A stretch of DNA of 64,000 bases from Cristatella mucedo (Eukaryota; Bryozoa; Phylactolaemata; Cristatellidae), in NCBI GenBank assembly GCA_009760855.2, contig WPIO01000017.1, positions 1,241,501 through 1,305,500 on the forward strand, read 5' to 3'. Below the pieces are notes generated by a model that searched no databases, was not told the origin of the DNA, and was given only the letters and a program-made list of their open reading frames with translations. Positions 20,375 through 31,765 of the stretch are shown in pieces. The translations under genes and the position numbers were made by a program. Within the stretch, counting starts at the first letter, position 1. Every line of letters begins with the position of its first letter.

Positions 20375-23165
20375 TTATAAAAAAAGAATTCAAGTGTATT
20401 TTCTGAAATTTATTCGTCACTTTCAGGTCTTCATCAAAGACAATGCCTCTCACTGTTGTGATATACCGGCCTCCTTCTGGCTGTCTAAACTTGTTCATAG
20501 AGGAGTTTTCAGAGTTCCTCGCTAAAATATTTGTGTTTGACAGGCCGTTACTAATGTAGGAGACTTCAATATTCACGTTGACAACCCTAGCAACAGCTAG
20601 GTCCGCTCATTTCTTGGCTGTCTGGAGAACTTTGGTTTGGCCCTACACGTTAATCATAGCACCCACGTCGGTGGCTACATTCTAGATCTCGTGATCAATA
20701 AGGATGTCCTCCCCACTGACTTTGTGGTATGCCCACTGACCCTCTCAGATCATTGTTCGGTCTCGTTTACTGTTTCTGCTCCCTCGTACTTACAGGGCAA
20801 TGTCGAATTTGTCAAACGACGTAAATTACAAAGCATTGACATGGACACGTTTTTGAAATCTGTTTGTGATGCAGGTCTTCTTGATCTGCATTCAGACTCG
20901 ACCGGCAGCCTCGATACCCTCACTGATGCTATGAACATAGCACTCAGGAGTGCTCTTGAAAGCTTGCCCCCGTTCGCTCTATCCGTGTTCAAAGTCGTGG
21001 AGATTCCTTTGAATTTACAAAAAACTCTTAAAGATGCGCTGGGTTAAGCGCAGGCTTGAACGTCCTTTCAAGAAATCGGGGTCTGATGCAGATCTAGTCA
21101 ATTACGAAGACTTCCTTTGAGTTTAAACCCGAAAGCTTAAAAAAACAAGGGCTTTTTTTTCATTAGAAAGCTGAATTCCTGCCAATCGCACACTAAACAG
21201 ATTTAAAAGACAGTAAACCATTTACTGGCCAATGCTGTGAGGTCTGACTCCCCAGATATTAAGGGCTCAACCGAAAAGTTTTCAGCCTTCTTTACTAAAA
21301 AAATTGTGCACATTTGTGCTCCATTAAGCTCCCTCCGACTACAGCAATCGCGGTTCCTCAACCTGTGACCTTCCTTAAAAGGTTCTCCGACGTTTCTGCA
21401 TGCGATGTGGCTGCCTTAATAAGGTCTAGCGAAAAGAGCTCGTCTCCTGAAGACCCTATACCTTCATCGCTGTGGTCTTCACTGGCAGACCAACTTAGCC
21501 CTGCCATAAGTGATATTTTTAATGCTTCTTTGGGAAAAGGGATTGTCCCCAAGTCCTTCAAATCGGCAATCGTTAGACCTATTCTTAAAAACCCTGGATT
21601 AGACACAGGGGTCCTTGCAAACTATCGCCAAGTTTCGCTTCTTCCTTTCTTATCAAAGATTCTTGAAAAATTGTTGCTAAGCAGCTGGTTGAACACATTG
21701 AAATAATGGAATGTTAGAAACATTTCAGTCAGGGTTCATGAGGCAGCACTCCACTGAAACTGCTCTCCTCCGTGTTAGCAATGACATTCTACGTGGCAAC
21801 GATGACGGAAATGTCACTGCCCTAGCTATGCTAGATCTGTCAGCTGCCTTCGACACTATTGATCACGAAGTTCTGCTTGAACGATTGAGAACAACGATCG
21901 GTCTGGCAGACGAGGCACTGGCGTGGTTTAAATCGTACTCGTCTGATCGTGTTCAATACGTGTCGTGTGGGGGTCATTTCTCACGCACAAGACTGGTCAC
22001 CTGTGGAGTCCCTCAAGGGTCTGTACTCGGTCCCTTGCTGTTCTCCATTTATACTCAACCTCTGGGAAAAGTGATTAAGGCCCATGGAATAGGATATCAC
22101 TTCTATGCTGACGATACTCAGCTGTATTTGTCATTCAAACCGTCGGAATCTGCTGCGGCAACTGAGAAACTGAATGCTTGCCTTGCCGACATTCGATTCT
22201 GGATGTCGGAAAACTTCCTGAAATTAAATGACGATAAAACCGAACTGCTTCTCATAGGACACCCTAAGCGTGTGGCTGTATTAAAAGCCTTTGCTGTTAG
22301 TGATGCTGTTGTGCGACCATCACCATGTGCTCGAAATTTAGGTGTCGTGTTCGACAGTTGCCTCAATTTCAAGAGCTTCATTCAGAAGTCTGCTTCTACA
22401 GCTAGCCATCACATCCGATCCCCATCCAAGATTAGGAGCTGTCTCCTACAGTGGCTAGTAAAACATTTAACTAGCTCTTTAGTTCTGTCTCGGCTTGATT
22501 ATTGTAATTCCCTTTTGGCCGGGCTACCAAAGAAAGCTATTATGCCACTACAGCGGACTATGAATATGGCTGCAAGGCTGGTCTTCAAGTCCCAGCGGTT
22601 TGAGCACGTGTCTCCTTTGCTGAAAGAGCTAGGATGGTTGCCGGTTGAGCAAAGGATACAGAGCAAAGTTCTTACACTGACCCACAAGGCCCGCCACGGC
22701 TTGGCTCCTTCGTACCTAGCTGAAGTGATGCACCAGTTTCAGCCTGTTCGCACCCTCGGGTCCTGTGTGGACAATAAATTAGCTGTTCTATTCCTCCGCT
22801 TAATGACCGTTGGCAACAGACGCCTTAGCTCTGCAGGTCCTAGACTGTGGAACTCTTTTCCACAGTTCTTACGCAATGACAACTACTCTCCTGCTGCCGA
22901 CTATGGCTCATCCTTTTTAGTAGTCCTGAGCTGCTAGTTCCATGCTACTCACTACGTCAACTGCTCTCCTGACTCTGCTATGCTTCCCACTTTCTCTTTG
23001 TTGAGTGAGACGAAGTCTGTTGGCTACCGAATGCGTACCGAAAGCCGCTTAGGCTGTGAGTGCGCTATACAAAACTCTCCTGCGGAACACCCACATAGTC
23101 TTTATGACTTTGTGGAGTTACAGACGGAGATAAGCATACACATCGGGAAGCAAATAAATATTGAA
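20375..23165 (+). mobile_element. LINE family B, longest copy (endonuclease end, RT, 3' tail)
   Basis: Endonuclease remnants include VVIYRPPSGCLNLFIEEFSE, VGDFNIHVDN and the LTLSDHCSV active-site block. The RT starts near 21314 (SLLPFLSKILEKLL). After a one-base frame change near 21705 it runs 408 codons (21711-22937) with LDLSAAFDTIDHEVLLERLR, VPQGSVLGPLLF, FYADDTQLYL and FLKLNDDKTELLL. The 3' UTR has CCGCTTAGGCTGTGAGTGCG and ends near TACAGACGGAGATAA. The tail differs from family A, but the RT is clearly related (CR1/L2 group). Stops and frameshifts in the endonuclease and linker make it inactive, although the RT frame itself is long and open. Confidence 0.93.
21711..22937 (+). CDS. LINE family B reverse transcriptase, open fragment
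   Basis: A 408-codon frame carrying RT blocks 2 to 7 and the C-terminal CR1/L2 domain. The FYADD box at about residues 130-134 supplies the catalytic Asp pair; the conserved VPQGSVLGPLLF block precedes it, and LNDDKTELL follows. In intact elements this is the part of ORF2 that copies LINE RNA at the nicked target. Here the first RT block is in another frame and the endonuclease is broken, so it is not a functional gene. It is listed because it is the longest open frame in the window. Confidence 0.9.
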   Translation: MLETFQSGFMRQHSTETALLRVSNDILRGNDDGNVTALAMLDLSAAFDTIDHEVLLERLRTTIGLADEALAWFKSYSSDRVQYVSCGGHFSRTRLVTCGVPQGSVLGPLLFSIYTQPLGKVIKAHGIGYHFYADDTQLYLSFKPSESAAATEKLNACLADIRFWMSENFLKLNDDKTELLLIGHPKRVAVLKAFAVSDAVVRPSPCARNLGVVFDSCLNFKSFIQKSASTASHHIRSPSKIRSCLLQWLVKHLTSSLVLSRLDYCNSLLAGLPKKAIMPLQRTMNMAARLVFKSQRFEHVSPLLKELGWLPVEQRIQSKVLTLTHKARHGLAPSYLAEVMHQFQPVRTLGSCVDNKLAVLFLRLMTVGNRRLSSAGPRLWNSFPQFLRNDNYSPAADYGSSFLVVLSC

Positions 23166-23460
23166 TTTCGTGTATGGAACCTATGGGCGTTGTTACCACA
23201 TTGAAAATTGTATCAACTGCATATTGTGCCCCCCCCCTAAGAATCGCGGGAAATTTTACACGGCTTCTGCTGCTTCCTCAGTCTCCCGGGCATTATTTTT
23301 TGGTGGCGAGAACGGCTCTTCCTTTAAACTTCTACTGCGAGCGCCGATCAGCAGCAGCCTTTTTTTGGCGTGTGTCACACCCGCCGTTGCTGGCGCGACT
23401 GAAGGATGGCTTCAGCTTTGTAAGCTTTTACGCGGCTCCTGCTTCTTCTTCCCCGGTCTT

Positions 23461-23556
23461 TCCGGTACTACTTGTCGTCGTCTCTCTGGCACTACTAATC
23501 GCCGTTTTTCCGGCACTACTTGTAGCTGTCTCTCCGGCACTACTTGTCGCCCGCGA
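23461..23556. repeat. 24-bp tandem repeat, four copies
   Basis: Units start at 23461, 23485, 23509 and 23533, each with TCCGGCACTACTTGTCG or a close variant. In the + frame each unit is eight codons reading SGTTCRRL, SGTTNRRF, SGTTCSCL, SGTTCRPR. Confidence 0.95.
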
Positions 23557-23851
23557 GAGCTGCTCTTTTTTCAGCTTTTGCAGCCTATGCTATATTTCGA
23601 AGGGTACCAACTCAAAAAAATGAACAGGCGGCGAATTTATTGTGTTATACCATTAATTCGTAGTCACTTAACTGAATTAATAGAACTCACACTTTACACA
23701 ATCGTGCATTTTTCCAATTCGCAAACGGAAGCAACGCCAAGCGGAAGTAGCGAAAGCTCCATTCGTCACCCCTGGCCAAGAACAGATAGCGAAAGCTGCT
23801 CGAATGCAATGGGTGCAACTTGAAATAACCTTATAAGTTTCCAGTTTACCG

Positions 23852-23885
23852 TCAAGCACTTTAAAGTCTACTTTAAAGTGCTTGA
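23852..23885. repeat. Perfect inverted repeat, 16-bp arms, 2-base loop
   Basis: The arm TCAAGCACTTTAAAGT is followed by CT and its exact inverse ACTTTAAAGTGCTTGA. Confidence 0.97.
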
Positions 23886-24240
23886 AGTTCTAGCATTTCA
23901 ATGTTCAGTCTCAACTATGAGAATGGGCTGTGCAGCTACCCATGCAATTTAGTAATACACGGTCTCTCCTTTTGCTAGACACTTATCATTGCTCTACCCT
24001 CGTTGTACGGCTGCATAGCGATCACGAAAGACTAAAATTAATATTTTTGAACTTTCGAGTGCAATAATCTAGGCGTGCGTCGTTGTGTTTGTGTCGCCGG
24101 TAATGTGCGTTAGATGGCATGCATGCATTCTTGTTGTGCCCAATGTTTAGCTAAAACAACAATGCTTTCAGAGAAATCATTGTGACTACGGCTTCCGAAA
24201 CATTCTAAAAGAGGGAGGCACGACAGAGTAGTAGGATGGA

Positions 24241-24814
24241 CTAGTAGTAGTAGGATGGACCTTGCAAGAAGCGCCAAAGGATTACAAGAGGCTTCCGAAA
24301 ATACTTAAAATGGACGGCTTACAATTTTCTAAAAGTTTTCCGAGAAACCAAATTTGAGTCAACGAATAATGCAAGAGCTCCGCAGAATTGCGAAAGCAAT
24401 TCTTTAGGGAACGCAAGTCATGACGAATCAACAGACAAATCTTTTGCCCGTAATTACTGACAGGGAGGGTCATTGCTCTCCAATGAAATGCAATTCTGAC
24501 GCCTCTCGCCTGTCGCTAGGTGGCGGCGTAATTTTTGTGATGCCTCGCTGTCGCCCCTAAAGTGCTGTAAGGAGACCGTCGGGCCACTCGGGTTTGATTT
24601 CAGCTCCATAAGACGGAGAAAAAGCTATAAGCCGCGGAGGCCAGACGCACTGCTTTAGACCACAGATTATTGTACAGACTGCATCAATCATCATTCACTA
24701 TCAGATCAGCCGGCTTGACCACGAACCGTTGAACAGAAGCTGAAGTTCAGTGGCAACAACTCTATTGAGAAAAGAGGCGGGCTCTTTACTGTGGAGCCTA
24801 GCACCTTCGTACAA
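24241..24814. other. Unclassified sequence
   Basis: A short direct repeat (AGTAGTAGGATGGAC) at 24229-24258 precedes it. No gene recognised. Confidence 0.35.
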
Positions 24815-25012
24815 AATGATAATACAATTACTAGCTGATTTAGCAGCCTCTTTTGTTTAGCGACAGAAGAGCCTTTACGGCTATCACCGCCGCTTGCAGT
24901 GGCCACAAAGGTCCTCACACGGCAGGATTCGAACCCACGACCTCGGCACAGAGGTCATGAAAAAAGCACGCGCATTACCGAGTGTGCCGTCGCGGCTCAC
25001 CGATTAGCATCG
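24815..25012 (-). mobile_element. SINE family 1 copy
   Basis: On the - strand the head GAGCCGCGACGGCACACTCG and B box GTGGGTTCGAATCC precede the body (AAAGGCTCTTCTGTCGC) and end GCTGCTAAATCAGCTAG. Confidence 0.85.
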
Positions 25013-25129
25013 TCACCATTTCAAGGCGGCTCCGAGCAGCTGCTCGTGCATTCCGCGGCGCGTCAGCTCTGCAGCTATCATCCCGGAATAAGCGCGGTGA
25101 CAGAGTCCGGTGGGTGGCAGACGGTCCGT

Positions 25130-25895
25130 CCCGCTCGGCCGTTGGCTACTTCTAGCCAATCTCCGAGGCTCCAATCTTGGTTTCAGAGAGCTTCCTGGTC
25201 GCTTCGTTTTCTCGCTCGGCTTTACCTATCTGAAATTCGTGGCTCTCAGATTTGCCATCGCACTACCGCTCCGCCGACTTTGGTTATGCTTGGCTGAGCC
25301 TTTAAATGCAAATTCCACTTTTTTGTAGACCACGCCTTCCGTTCCTATGCTTACACAGGCCGAAATTCTCAATCGGCTGACAGAGTGACGTCACCGACTG
25401 TTAAATTTAACAGTAAGTTAAATTTCACATGTTTACCGTTACTCCGTCCATGCGAACCTACCTTTGTGGGCTTACGAGCTTTGTAATCGTAATCGTACTG
25501 ATCTGTTCATATGCATCCTGTCCAGCGTGTGTGCCGTTCCTTGAAAGATACTTAGTTCGCTAAGGGCGGATAACAAACTTATCGCTATAAGCTTCTTCTG
25601 CTGTAAGAAGCTTTAAGGGAAAGCTCTTTCTATTACCCAAAGCATGCAGAATCTTTGGCATTTTTTCCCCCAGAGGCACAGGGTCAAAGTTCACATTCAC
25701 AAGCGACTTCTACTACAGCGTCTCCTTGTGTGAACAGTCTCGCAAAAGAAGAGACTTTTGGCCTCACGATCTTAATCCTTGTTTCGTCAAGCTATCGATA
25801 TAGTTTCCTTTGTAGCCGATGTAAAGTGCCCAGAAAGAGATAGAATTATCTGAGGGCGCAATAACAAATGTATTTATATTAGTATTACCTGCAGT
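25130..25895 (+). mobile_element. Old LINE A 3' part
   Basis: TTTACCTATCTGAAATTCG, CATCGCACTACC and AGACCACGCCTTCCGTTCC match the C-terminal coding region in order. The tail (GATGTAAAGTGCCCAGAAAG, then GAGGGCGCAATAACAAATG) follows at 25818-25870. Heavily mutated. Confidence 0.55.
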
Positions 25896-26261
25896 AACAA
25901 CACCTACCTCTATAATAAGCTAGGTTAGTTAGATCGTCCCCGAAGTCACACTTACATTGAGTTTTTCGCAATGTTTATACCGTAAGGATTGCAGACAAGG
26001 AAGTCGGATGATGATTTCCTGGTTTATACAAACAATTCGATGATTAAAGAGATTTTGAGATCAATAAATTCATATAAATCTGCTGGAAGTTTTCTTCTTG
26101 AGGTCATACTTGCCAGGCTGAAATCTTGTTAGTAATATAAATGTTAATAATAATAGTATTATTATTACAGAATTTATTTTGCTATTTCAGAGGAGCATGA
26201 GGTATAAAGGGAGGCCATAGTATCAAGTAGCTCAGATAGGTAAGACAGAGCAATATAATCA
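25896..26261. other. Unclassified AT-rich sequence
   Basis: No frame or repeat recognised apart from an ATT run near 26140-26165. Confidence 0.35.
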
Positions 26262-26425
26262 AGGTTTGATTTGGCCAAGTGGTTAAGACAGTCACCTCAA
26301 CCAAGGTCAATGTGATTGTAATTGATGACCGAGGTCATGGGCTCAAGCACCGTGGCATATGCGAAGCACCTCAAAAAAGATTAGGTTTTGTTAGGGTGCC
26401 ATACAAATAAATTATTCGTATAATT
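26262..26425 (+). mobile_element. SINE family 2 copy
   Basis: The head TTTGGCCAAGTGGTTAAGAC is tRNA-like, and GGTCATGGGCTCAAGCACCG covers the B box. The LINE-type tail follows (GCATATGCGAAGCACC, GATTAGGTTTTGTTAGGG, CCATACAAATAAATTATT). Confidence 0.8.
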
Positions 26426-26454
26426 ATAAAGTTACCTGGAAATAAATAACATGA

Positions 26455-26625
26455 CGTTGAAGTAGGTAGGCTACTTGGTTTCCAAACGCGATGAAGTCCT
26501 TTGGCTGCTGAGTGCGTACAGAAAGCCGCTTAAGCCTTGAGTGCTCTATAAAATCTCTTGCGCATTTATCACTTGATCTATGTGGCTTTGTGAGGTTAAA
26601 GACGGAGATAAACTACATTACACTA
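26455..26625 (+). mobile_element. LINE family B 3' tail
   Basis: GGCTGCTGAGTGCGTACAGA, AAGCCGCTTAAGCC and the end AAAGACGGAGATAAAC match the B tail at 22995-23150. ATTACATT repeats follow at about 26680-26720. Confidence 0.75.
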
Positions 26626-27124
26626 CCAATTTCTCAAAGGCAGCTCGTGGAGCCTGAATGCAGAAAGTACGAGACGCATTCTATTACATTACATTATTAC
26701 ATTACATTACGAGACATTACGAGTCGTGAGCGAAGCGGCGGAGCGAAAAAAATGTCTATGCATAGTGCATTGTCTTGGTGAATTTAAAATTGTGCAACGA
26801 CGACAGATGATAAAAATGTTCACAGTGGGTTTTTAGTTTTTTAAATTGCCACGAACGTGTCTACAATAGCTCCATACCTATTTAATAACGTAAATCTTCG
26901 ACGGCAAAAAAAGTCATCCGCCTAAGTGTTGAGGATTATGAGATAAGCCACTTTGGATTAGACGCAGCCCATCCGGATAACCCTCTAAAACGTGAAGATG
27001 AGGGAAGCTTAATAGCTGTTAAGCTCGGCACAATGCGACAGACAATTAACGTCTAGCCAATATATCGGGCGCTGGTAAGTGAAGGCTCTCACAGCGAGTT
27101 GACATAAACTAATTAAAGAGAGAC
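26626..27124. other. Unclassified sequence with a TTACA-type repeat
   Basis: ACATT units recur at about 26686-26722. No gene recognised. Confidence 0.4.
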
Positions 27125-27285
27125 AGTCTGTTCAGCTACTTCACATACTCCACGGTGTTCGAGCCCACTACATTAGTAATCAAATACATTCACCTTGACC
27201 TTGGTTCGAGGCGAGCACCTTAACCAGTGGGCCAAAGCAGCGAGATTTGAATGCATGTGTATAGCACCCTCAGAAAAATTAAGGG
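27125..27285 (-). mobile_element. SINE family 2 copy, decayed
   Basis: On the - strand: TTTGGCCCACTGGTTAAGG head, AGTGGGCTCGAACACC B-box region and GTGAAG remnant of the LINE-like tail. A second tail piece (TGTATAGCACCCTCAGA) adjoins at 27259. Confidence 0.6.
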
Positions 27286-27509
27286 GCAGATCAAGAAAAT
27301 GTTTATAAGATTTGTCTGAAATTCGATTACATTTTTAGCGTAACTTTCGAAAGACAAATATTTTGAGCTGGGATCGGAAGTTCTGACAACTTCCGCAAGA
27401 AATAAAACATGGTTGTGCAAAACACGTCTTACTCAGATGTAAACCGGAAGCAAAAAATCTGCAAATAAAAAACTTATCAATTTCTTTATCCTATGCGACT
27501 TGTCTCATA

Positions 27510-29475
27510 ACTTAATAATAATAATAATAATAATTTACTTGATAAAGCGCCCTCAGAGAACTTAATCTCTTTCTAGGCGCTTTACATTTGCTGCAAAGGG
27601 AAATGCAATTAAATGGTAAGTAAAATCATGCTTGAAAAACAAACAAAATGAATGACATTGTTAGGGGTGACATGCACAGGGTCAGCATGCAAATGTGGTT
27701 AGTGGCAGCATGCACAGTGTCAGCACGCATAAGCACATCAAGGACGAATCACAGGGACCCACTAAATGCTGTCCTAAATAGGTGTGTTTTTAGGTTCCTT
27801 TTAAATGCGGTCAGGTCAGGGAATGTTCTGACGCAGGTCGGGATGGATTTCCAGGCTTTGGGAGCATACGAACTAAATGCACGGTCTCCAAAGGACTTAA
27901 GGTTTGTACGAGGTATTTTTAGACTGTTGGATTCCGAAAAGCGGGTGGTACGATGCTTGGCCTGATGGGGGAGTATGTCGGAGAGATAGGCTGGAGCCAT
28001 AGAATGAAGGGACCTAAAAGTGAGCGACAAAACCTTGAAGTCAATCCGTTGCTTGACTGGTAGCCAGTGCAGGTCGGCGAGAAGTGGTGTGATGTGGCAA
28101 CTGCAACGCTCACGACAGACAAGCCTAGCTGCGGAGTTTTGCACCAGCTGCAATCGCCTGATCGCACAAGCTGGTAGGCCAGTAAGCAGTGAGTTGCAGA
28201 AGTCGAGACGAGATGTCACGAATGCATGGACCAACTTAGACGTGGTATCCTTATAAATAAATAAATAAACCCTAGCTGATTAAACAGCCTCTTTTTTTAT
28301 AGCAACAGAAGAGCCTTTATGGCTATCACCACCGCTTGCTGTGGCGATAAAGAATCGCCCACCGCAGGAATCGAACCCACGACCTCGGGACCGAGGTCGT
28401 GAAAGCAACCGCCTTACCTAGTGTGCCATCACGGCTCACCGAATCTAAACAAGCCCGAATTTTAGCAATGTTATGTATCTGAAAGTAGGCAGACTTGATT
28501 GTGGAGCTGATGTGGTCATCTACCGCGAGGTCACTTAGGAACATGACATCTAGATTTCGAGCTGATTCAACAGGTGATATGCTGGCAGAGCCAATTTGGA
28601 GCGTCAGCTTTCCAATTTCTGAATCACACTGGGTTTGCCCATAACTAGTAAGTTAGTTTTATCATCGTTTAGTTTTAGAAAATTTGCTGCCATCCATGTG
28701 CGGATGTCATCGATGCATGCAGCAAGTGAGTTTAGAGAATTTGAGGTGCTCGAAGGCTGGGAGGGATCAAAGCAAAGATACAACTGAGAGTCATCCGCGT
28801 AGAAGTGAAAGACTAGATTGTGCTTGGCAATCACATCAGCAATAGGGAGAGTATAAACTGTGAAAAGAACCGGACCTAGCACGGAGCCCTGAGGTACTTC
28901 ATATTTAAGAGGTACTTCAGATGATCTTTGTCCATTCACGTCAATACTCTGGAGTCTCCCGCTGAGATAGGACCTGAACCACTGCAGAGCAGTGCCAGTG
29001 ATGCCCAGGCGAGATGAGAGGCGCTCTAAAAGAACTTTGTGATCGATGGTGTCAAAAGCTGCCGAAAGATCAAGCAAAACAAGCAGAGACACTCTACCCA
29101 TGTCTGCATTCCTAAGTAGGTCGTTGTATACCCGAAGCAATGCTGACTCTGTGCAGTGATTAGCTCTAAAGCCGAACTGGAACTTACTAACAAGGTGTGA
29201 GGTTTCGATATATGAGTTTAGCTGGTCTGCCACAACCCGTTCCAGTGCCTTTGATAGAAATTGTAGAAGGGAGACTGGGCGGTAGTTGCTCAAGTTCTCT
29301 TGGTCAAGTGTTGTTTTCTTGAGAAGAGGCCTGACTACAGCTTTTTTGAAAGGTGCTGGGACATGACCTGAGGCTAATGACATATTAATGATGTTAGTTA
29401 TGCATGGCAGCAGCAGATCAATGCAACCTAGGAGCAGACTTAATCGACCCTTGGTAAATTGAGATACATACATGA
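27510..29475 (-). mobile_element. LINE family A, best-preserved RT copy, with nested SINE
   Basis: The 3' tail (complement of the hairpin plus ATT repeats) begins at 27510. On the - strand two long frames cover the RT: 289 codons (28604-29473) and 161 codons (27749-28234). A one-base loss after KLE at about 28607 separates them, and so does a SINE-1 insertion at 28254-28441. Motifs in order are NYRPVSLLQFLSKALERVV, LLDLSAAFDTIDHKVLLERL, VPQGSVLGPVLF, FHFYADDSQLYL and NFLKLNDDKTNLL. The 5' end is truncated before the endonuclease. Confidence 0.95.
28254..28441 (-). mobile_element. SINE family 1, complete copy inside LINE A
   Basis: Read on the - strand: GGTGAGCCGTGATGGCACAC and TAGGTAAGGCGGTTGC give the A-box region, and GTGGGTTCGATTCC is a consensus B box. 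The body is TGGGCGATTCTTTATCGCC, then AAAGGCTCTTCTGTTGC. The 3' end GCTGTTTAATCAGCTAGGG is followed by TTTA repeats. LINE A sequence breaks at 28253 and resumes at 28442. Confidence 0.93.
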
Positions 29476-29989
29476 TGTTTGTTGAGGTGCAATCTTGTGA
29501 CTTTTATACAGCTTCATTTCTAGGATAGGTTGGTGCCTTGTAAATTCCATAACTCGGCTAATACTTCATGTATCGGAGAGAAATTTGAAATGCCAGTTCA
29601 GCGCTGCCTGTTTCAAATGGCGCAAGAACGATTTCTGATTTCGGTGCTATAGAATTAGCGCTGTACGTACACGATTACGGAAAAAAGCTCCAGGATGTTT
29701 GCTGACGTATACGGCAAAATCCATCCAGCCGAAATAAGACATTTTACTTGCGTCATTTTAAATGTGTGGACAAATCGCGAGGACCGGCTAAACGATGGCT
29801 CAGCCTCATTTGCTGCACTGCACTCAATTATTTGGGTTATTGTATATCGGTCCGTTCCATATTCAATTTCTTGGTGTATAGAAGCCCACGGAAAACCTAA
29901 CCCTCAAAATGTTCTTAGCCAGTGTATCGTACGTAGCGCCTGCACGAAATCTGGGTACCGTACTGATTCGAAATGAATTCTCACTTGGC
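29476..29989. other. Unclassified sequence
   Basis: A 93-codon + frame at 29695 has no motif. Confidence 0.35.
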
Positions 29990-30880
29990 GACCGTGTAAG
30001 CTCGATAGTCTACTTGCTTTGAGCTGCGTAGCGTTGCAAAAACATGGGCATGCTTAGAGGAGGATACCGCATCTAAGCTGGTCGATGCATTTGTTATATC
30101 CCTTCTTGATTTTTGAAGCTCAGTACTAGCACGTCCTTCAGCTTGTGCACTAGGTCGCTAACAGATCGCTGACAGACGGTGTGAAACTTGGCTGCTAACC
30201 ATCTCAGTCTTGAAAGTCGCGACTGCCTCTCTGACAGGCCAATACTTATACCCACAAAAAAATGCTTATTGAATCAAAGGATGTGTCACTCATTCTTAGG
30301 TCCCTTATTTTCTTGCTCTGGCCTAGCTATCGGAAACATTTATCCATCAGGCCTTACTGTGAGCCACCTGCTTTTTGGACTTTTTTTTCTGACTCAAGGC
30401 ATTTAGCAGTGCCTCTAACGAACCTCAAGTCATTTCGAGATGGTGCCTTAAGTTCTTCAGTTTTTATGCTCAGCCCCTTGGTCTTAGACTAAGGGTTAGG
30501 TTCTAGAACTTTACGATCGTGGGCCGTGGGCTCGCGCCCTGCAGCAGATAATACTTTATTACCTGCCGCTAAAGGTTTCTCTGCAGCTATAGAAGTGAGG
30601 CTGTTGAATTAGCTGAACTTCATTTATTGTTCGCTTACTTTACACAGCCTGAAAATCGCTGCCGACTGATATTATGACTTCTTGCGACTTTGCACTTAAA
30701 AAGAATCTAAACACCGCCAATTAATAGCACTGTCATTTAATAGCCTTGCAAATTTCTGTTGCAAATGTCTTATGCGTGCTTAAATTGTATACGCGGTCAG
30801 ATATGCTTTCTTTCCAGCATATGTAAAGTATCTAGCCGGAAAAAAGGAATTATCTTTGAGTGCTGCACATTTTTTCATTC
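29990..30880 (+). mobile_element. Old LINE A 3' part with nested SINE-1
   Basis: GATACCGCATCTAAGCTGGT at 30062 and later blocks follow the family A C-terminal coding order. Sequence resumes after the SINE at about 30645 with CAGCCTGAAAATCGCTGCCG. A decayed tail (CAGCATATGTAAAGTATCTA) ends near 30880. Confidence 0.6.
30498..30640 (+). mobile_element. SINE family 1 copy, decayed, nested in LINE A
   Basis: GGGCCGTGGGCTCGCGCCCT retains the B box region. TTTATTACCTGCCGCTAA and GAGGCTGTTGAATTAGCTG match the family body and end. Confidence 0.6.
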
Positions 30881-31194
30881 CTGATATTTTTTTCGCGTAT
30901 AAGGAGCTTTTAGCTGCACCAATCCTTCAATTTTCCTGCTGTTTGCATAAAAAACCACACCAATACTTCTAAGATTAAGTTACTGTCTCATCCACCAGTC
31001 ACAATCGTCTTACATTTCACCAACAAAATATCATCCCTCAGTAAATAAAATGTTTTAAAGGAGAATTTAAAATGCTTCAGTGAGCTTCAGAGCTTTAATG
31101 GACTATTAGCTGTTGCATAGCTTACTTCAGATTGCTGTGGAAAAGCCTTTGCATGAGTCCCATCAAAATAAAATTTCGAATCTGATCTTTATAA

Positions 31195-31385
31195 GGCTTA
31201 CAAGAGGTTATTCGGTCGTAGGTAGCACCCTTGGGCACGAGGATAACTGCCGCTGAGCAATAGCTATTTGCTGTAGCCTCAAAGAATTCTTAGAATCTCG
31301 TATACTGTATCCATTCAATAGCGACCAGCCAATGGTGGCAGTTGTCTACTGCCCCAGGTACCGAGACTTACTTTTTCAGATTTTT
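31195..31385 (+). mobile_element. LINE endonuclease fragment
   Basis: AGCCAATGGTGGCAGTTGTC then CTACTGCCCCAGGTACC parallels the family A LPTVAVVYRQPG block. Heavily mutated. Confidence 0.45.
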
Positions 31386-31765
31386 CAGCTGTGATCTTTC
31401 GCACGCTGAGTGTATTGAGTAAAGGCAGTTTGGCGGCCAGCTATGTAATGTGCTCCAGCGTTTTGCACTGCAAAATACCCTAGGACCATCTGCACAGTGA
31501 ACGCTGGAATTTAAGGCTAAAATAGTCATTTCTTACAAAATCTATCTCAGCAGTAATTGCATGGTAACCCTGCAAGTGCCCCACAGCGAGGGGTAAGGGG
31601 TTGAAATTCAATGTTGATCGCGTTATTGCTCTGTTTTGCGGCATGTGAGGAGAATTCTTGCTTATAAGCTGAAGCTAACCATGTGCCATTACATGTCTAA
31701 CCATTTCCTATTTGTACCACTTTATTGACACGTCGCAGAATGAAGGTCGCTAGTCTGTGCACCTG
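31386..31765 (+). repeat. Dispersed repeat R2, copy 1
   Basis: GAGCTGTGATCTTTC-like start, GGCAGTTTGGC, AGCTATGTA, GGACCA, AGTCATTTCTTACA and ACCATGTGCCATT recur in order at 33785-34080 and in part at 32410-32560. Confidence 0.55.

Larger units (their letters stand above)
23166..24240. other. Unclassified sequence with a 24-bp tandem repeat and a perfect palindrome
   Basis: A 220-codon + strand frame (23161-23823) is partly the product of the 24-bp repeat. It has no domain that I recognise. Confidence 0.4.

Noticed and set aside
28360-28395. A tRNA gene suggested by a consensus B box and A-box-like head
   Set aside because: It does not fold into a full cloverleaf by eye and belongs to a multi-copy family with a common body and tail, so it is a SINE.
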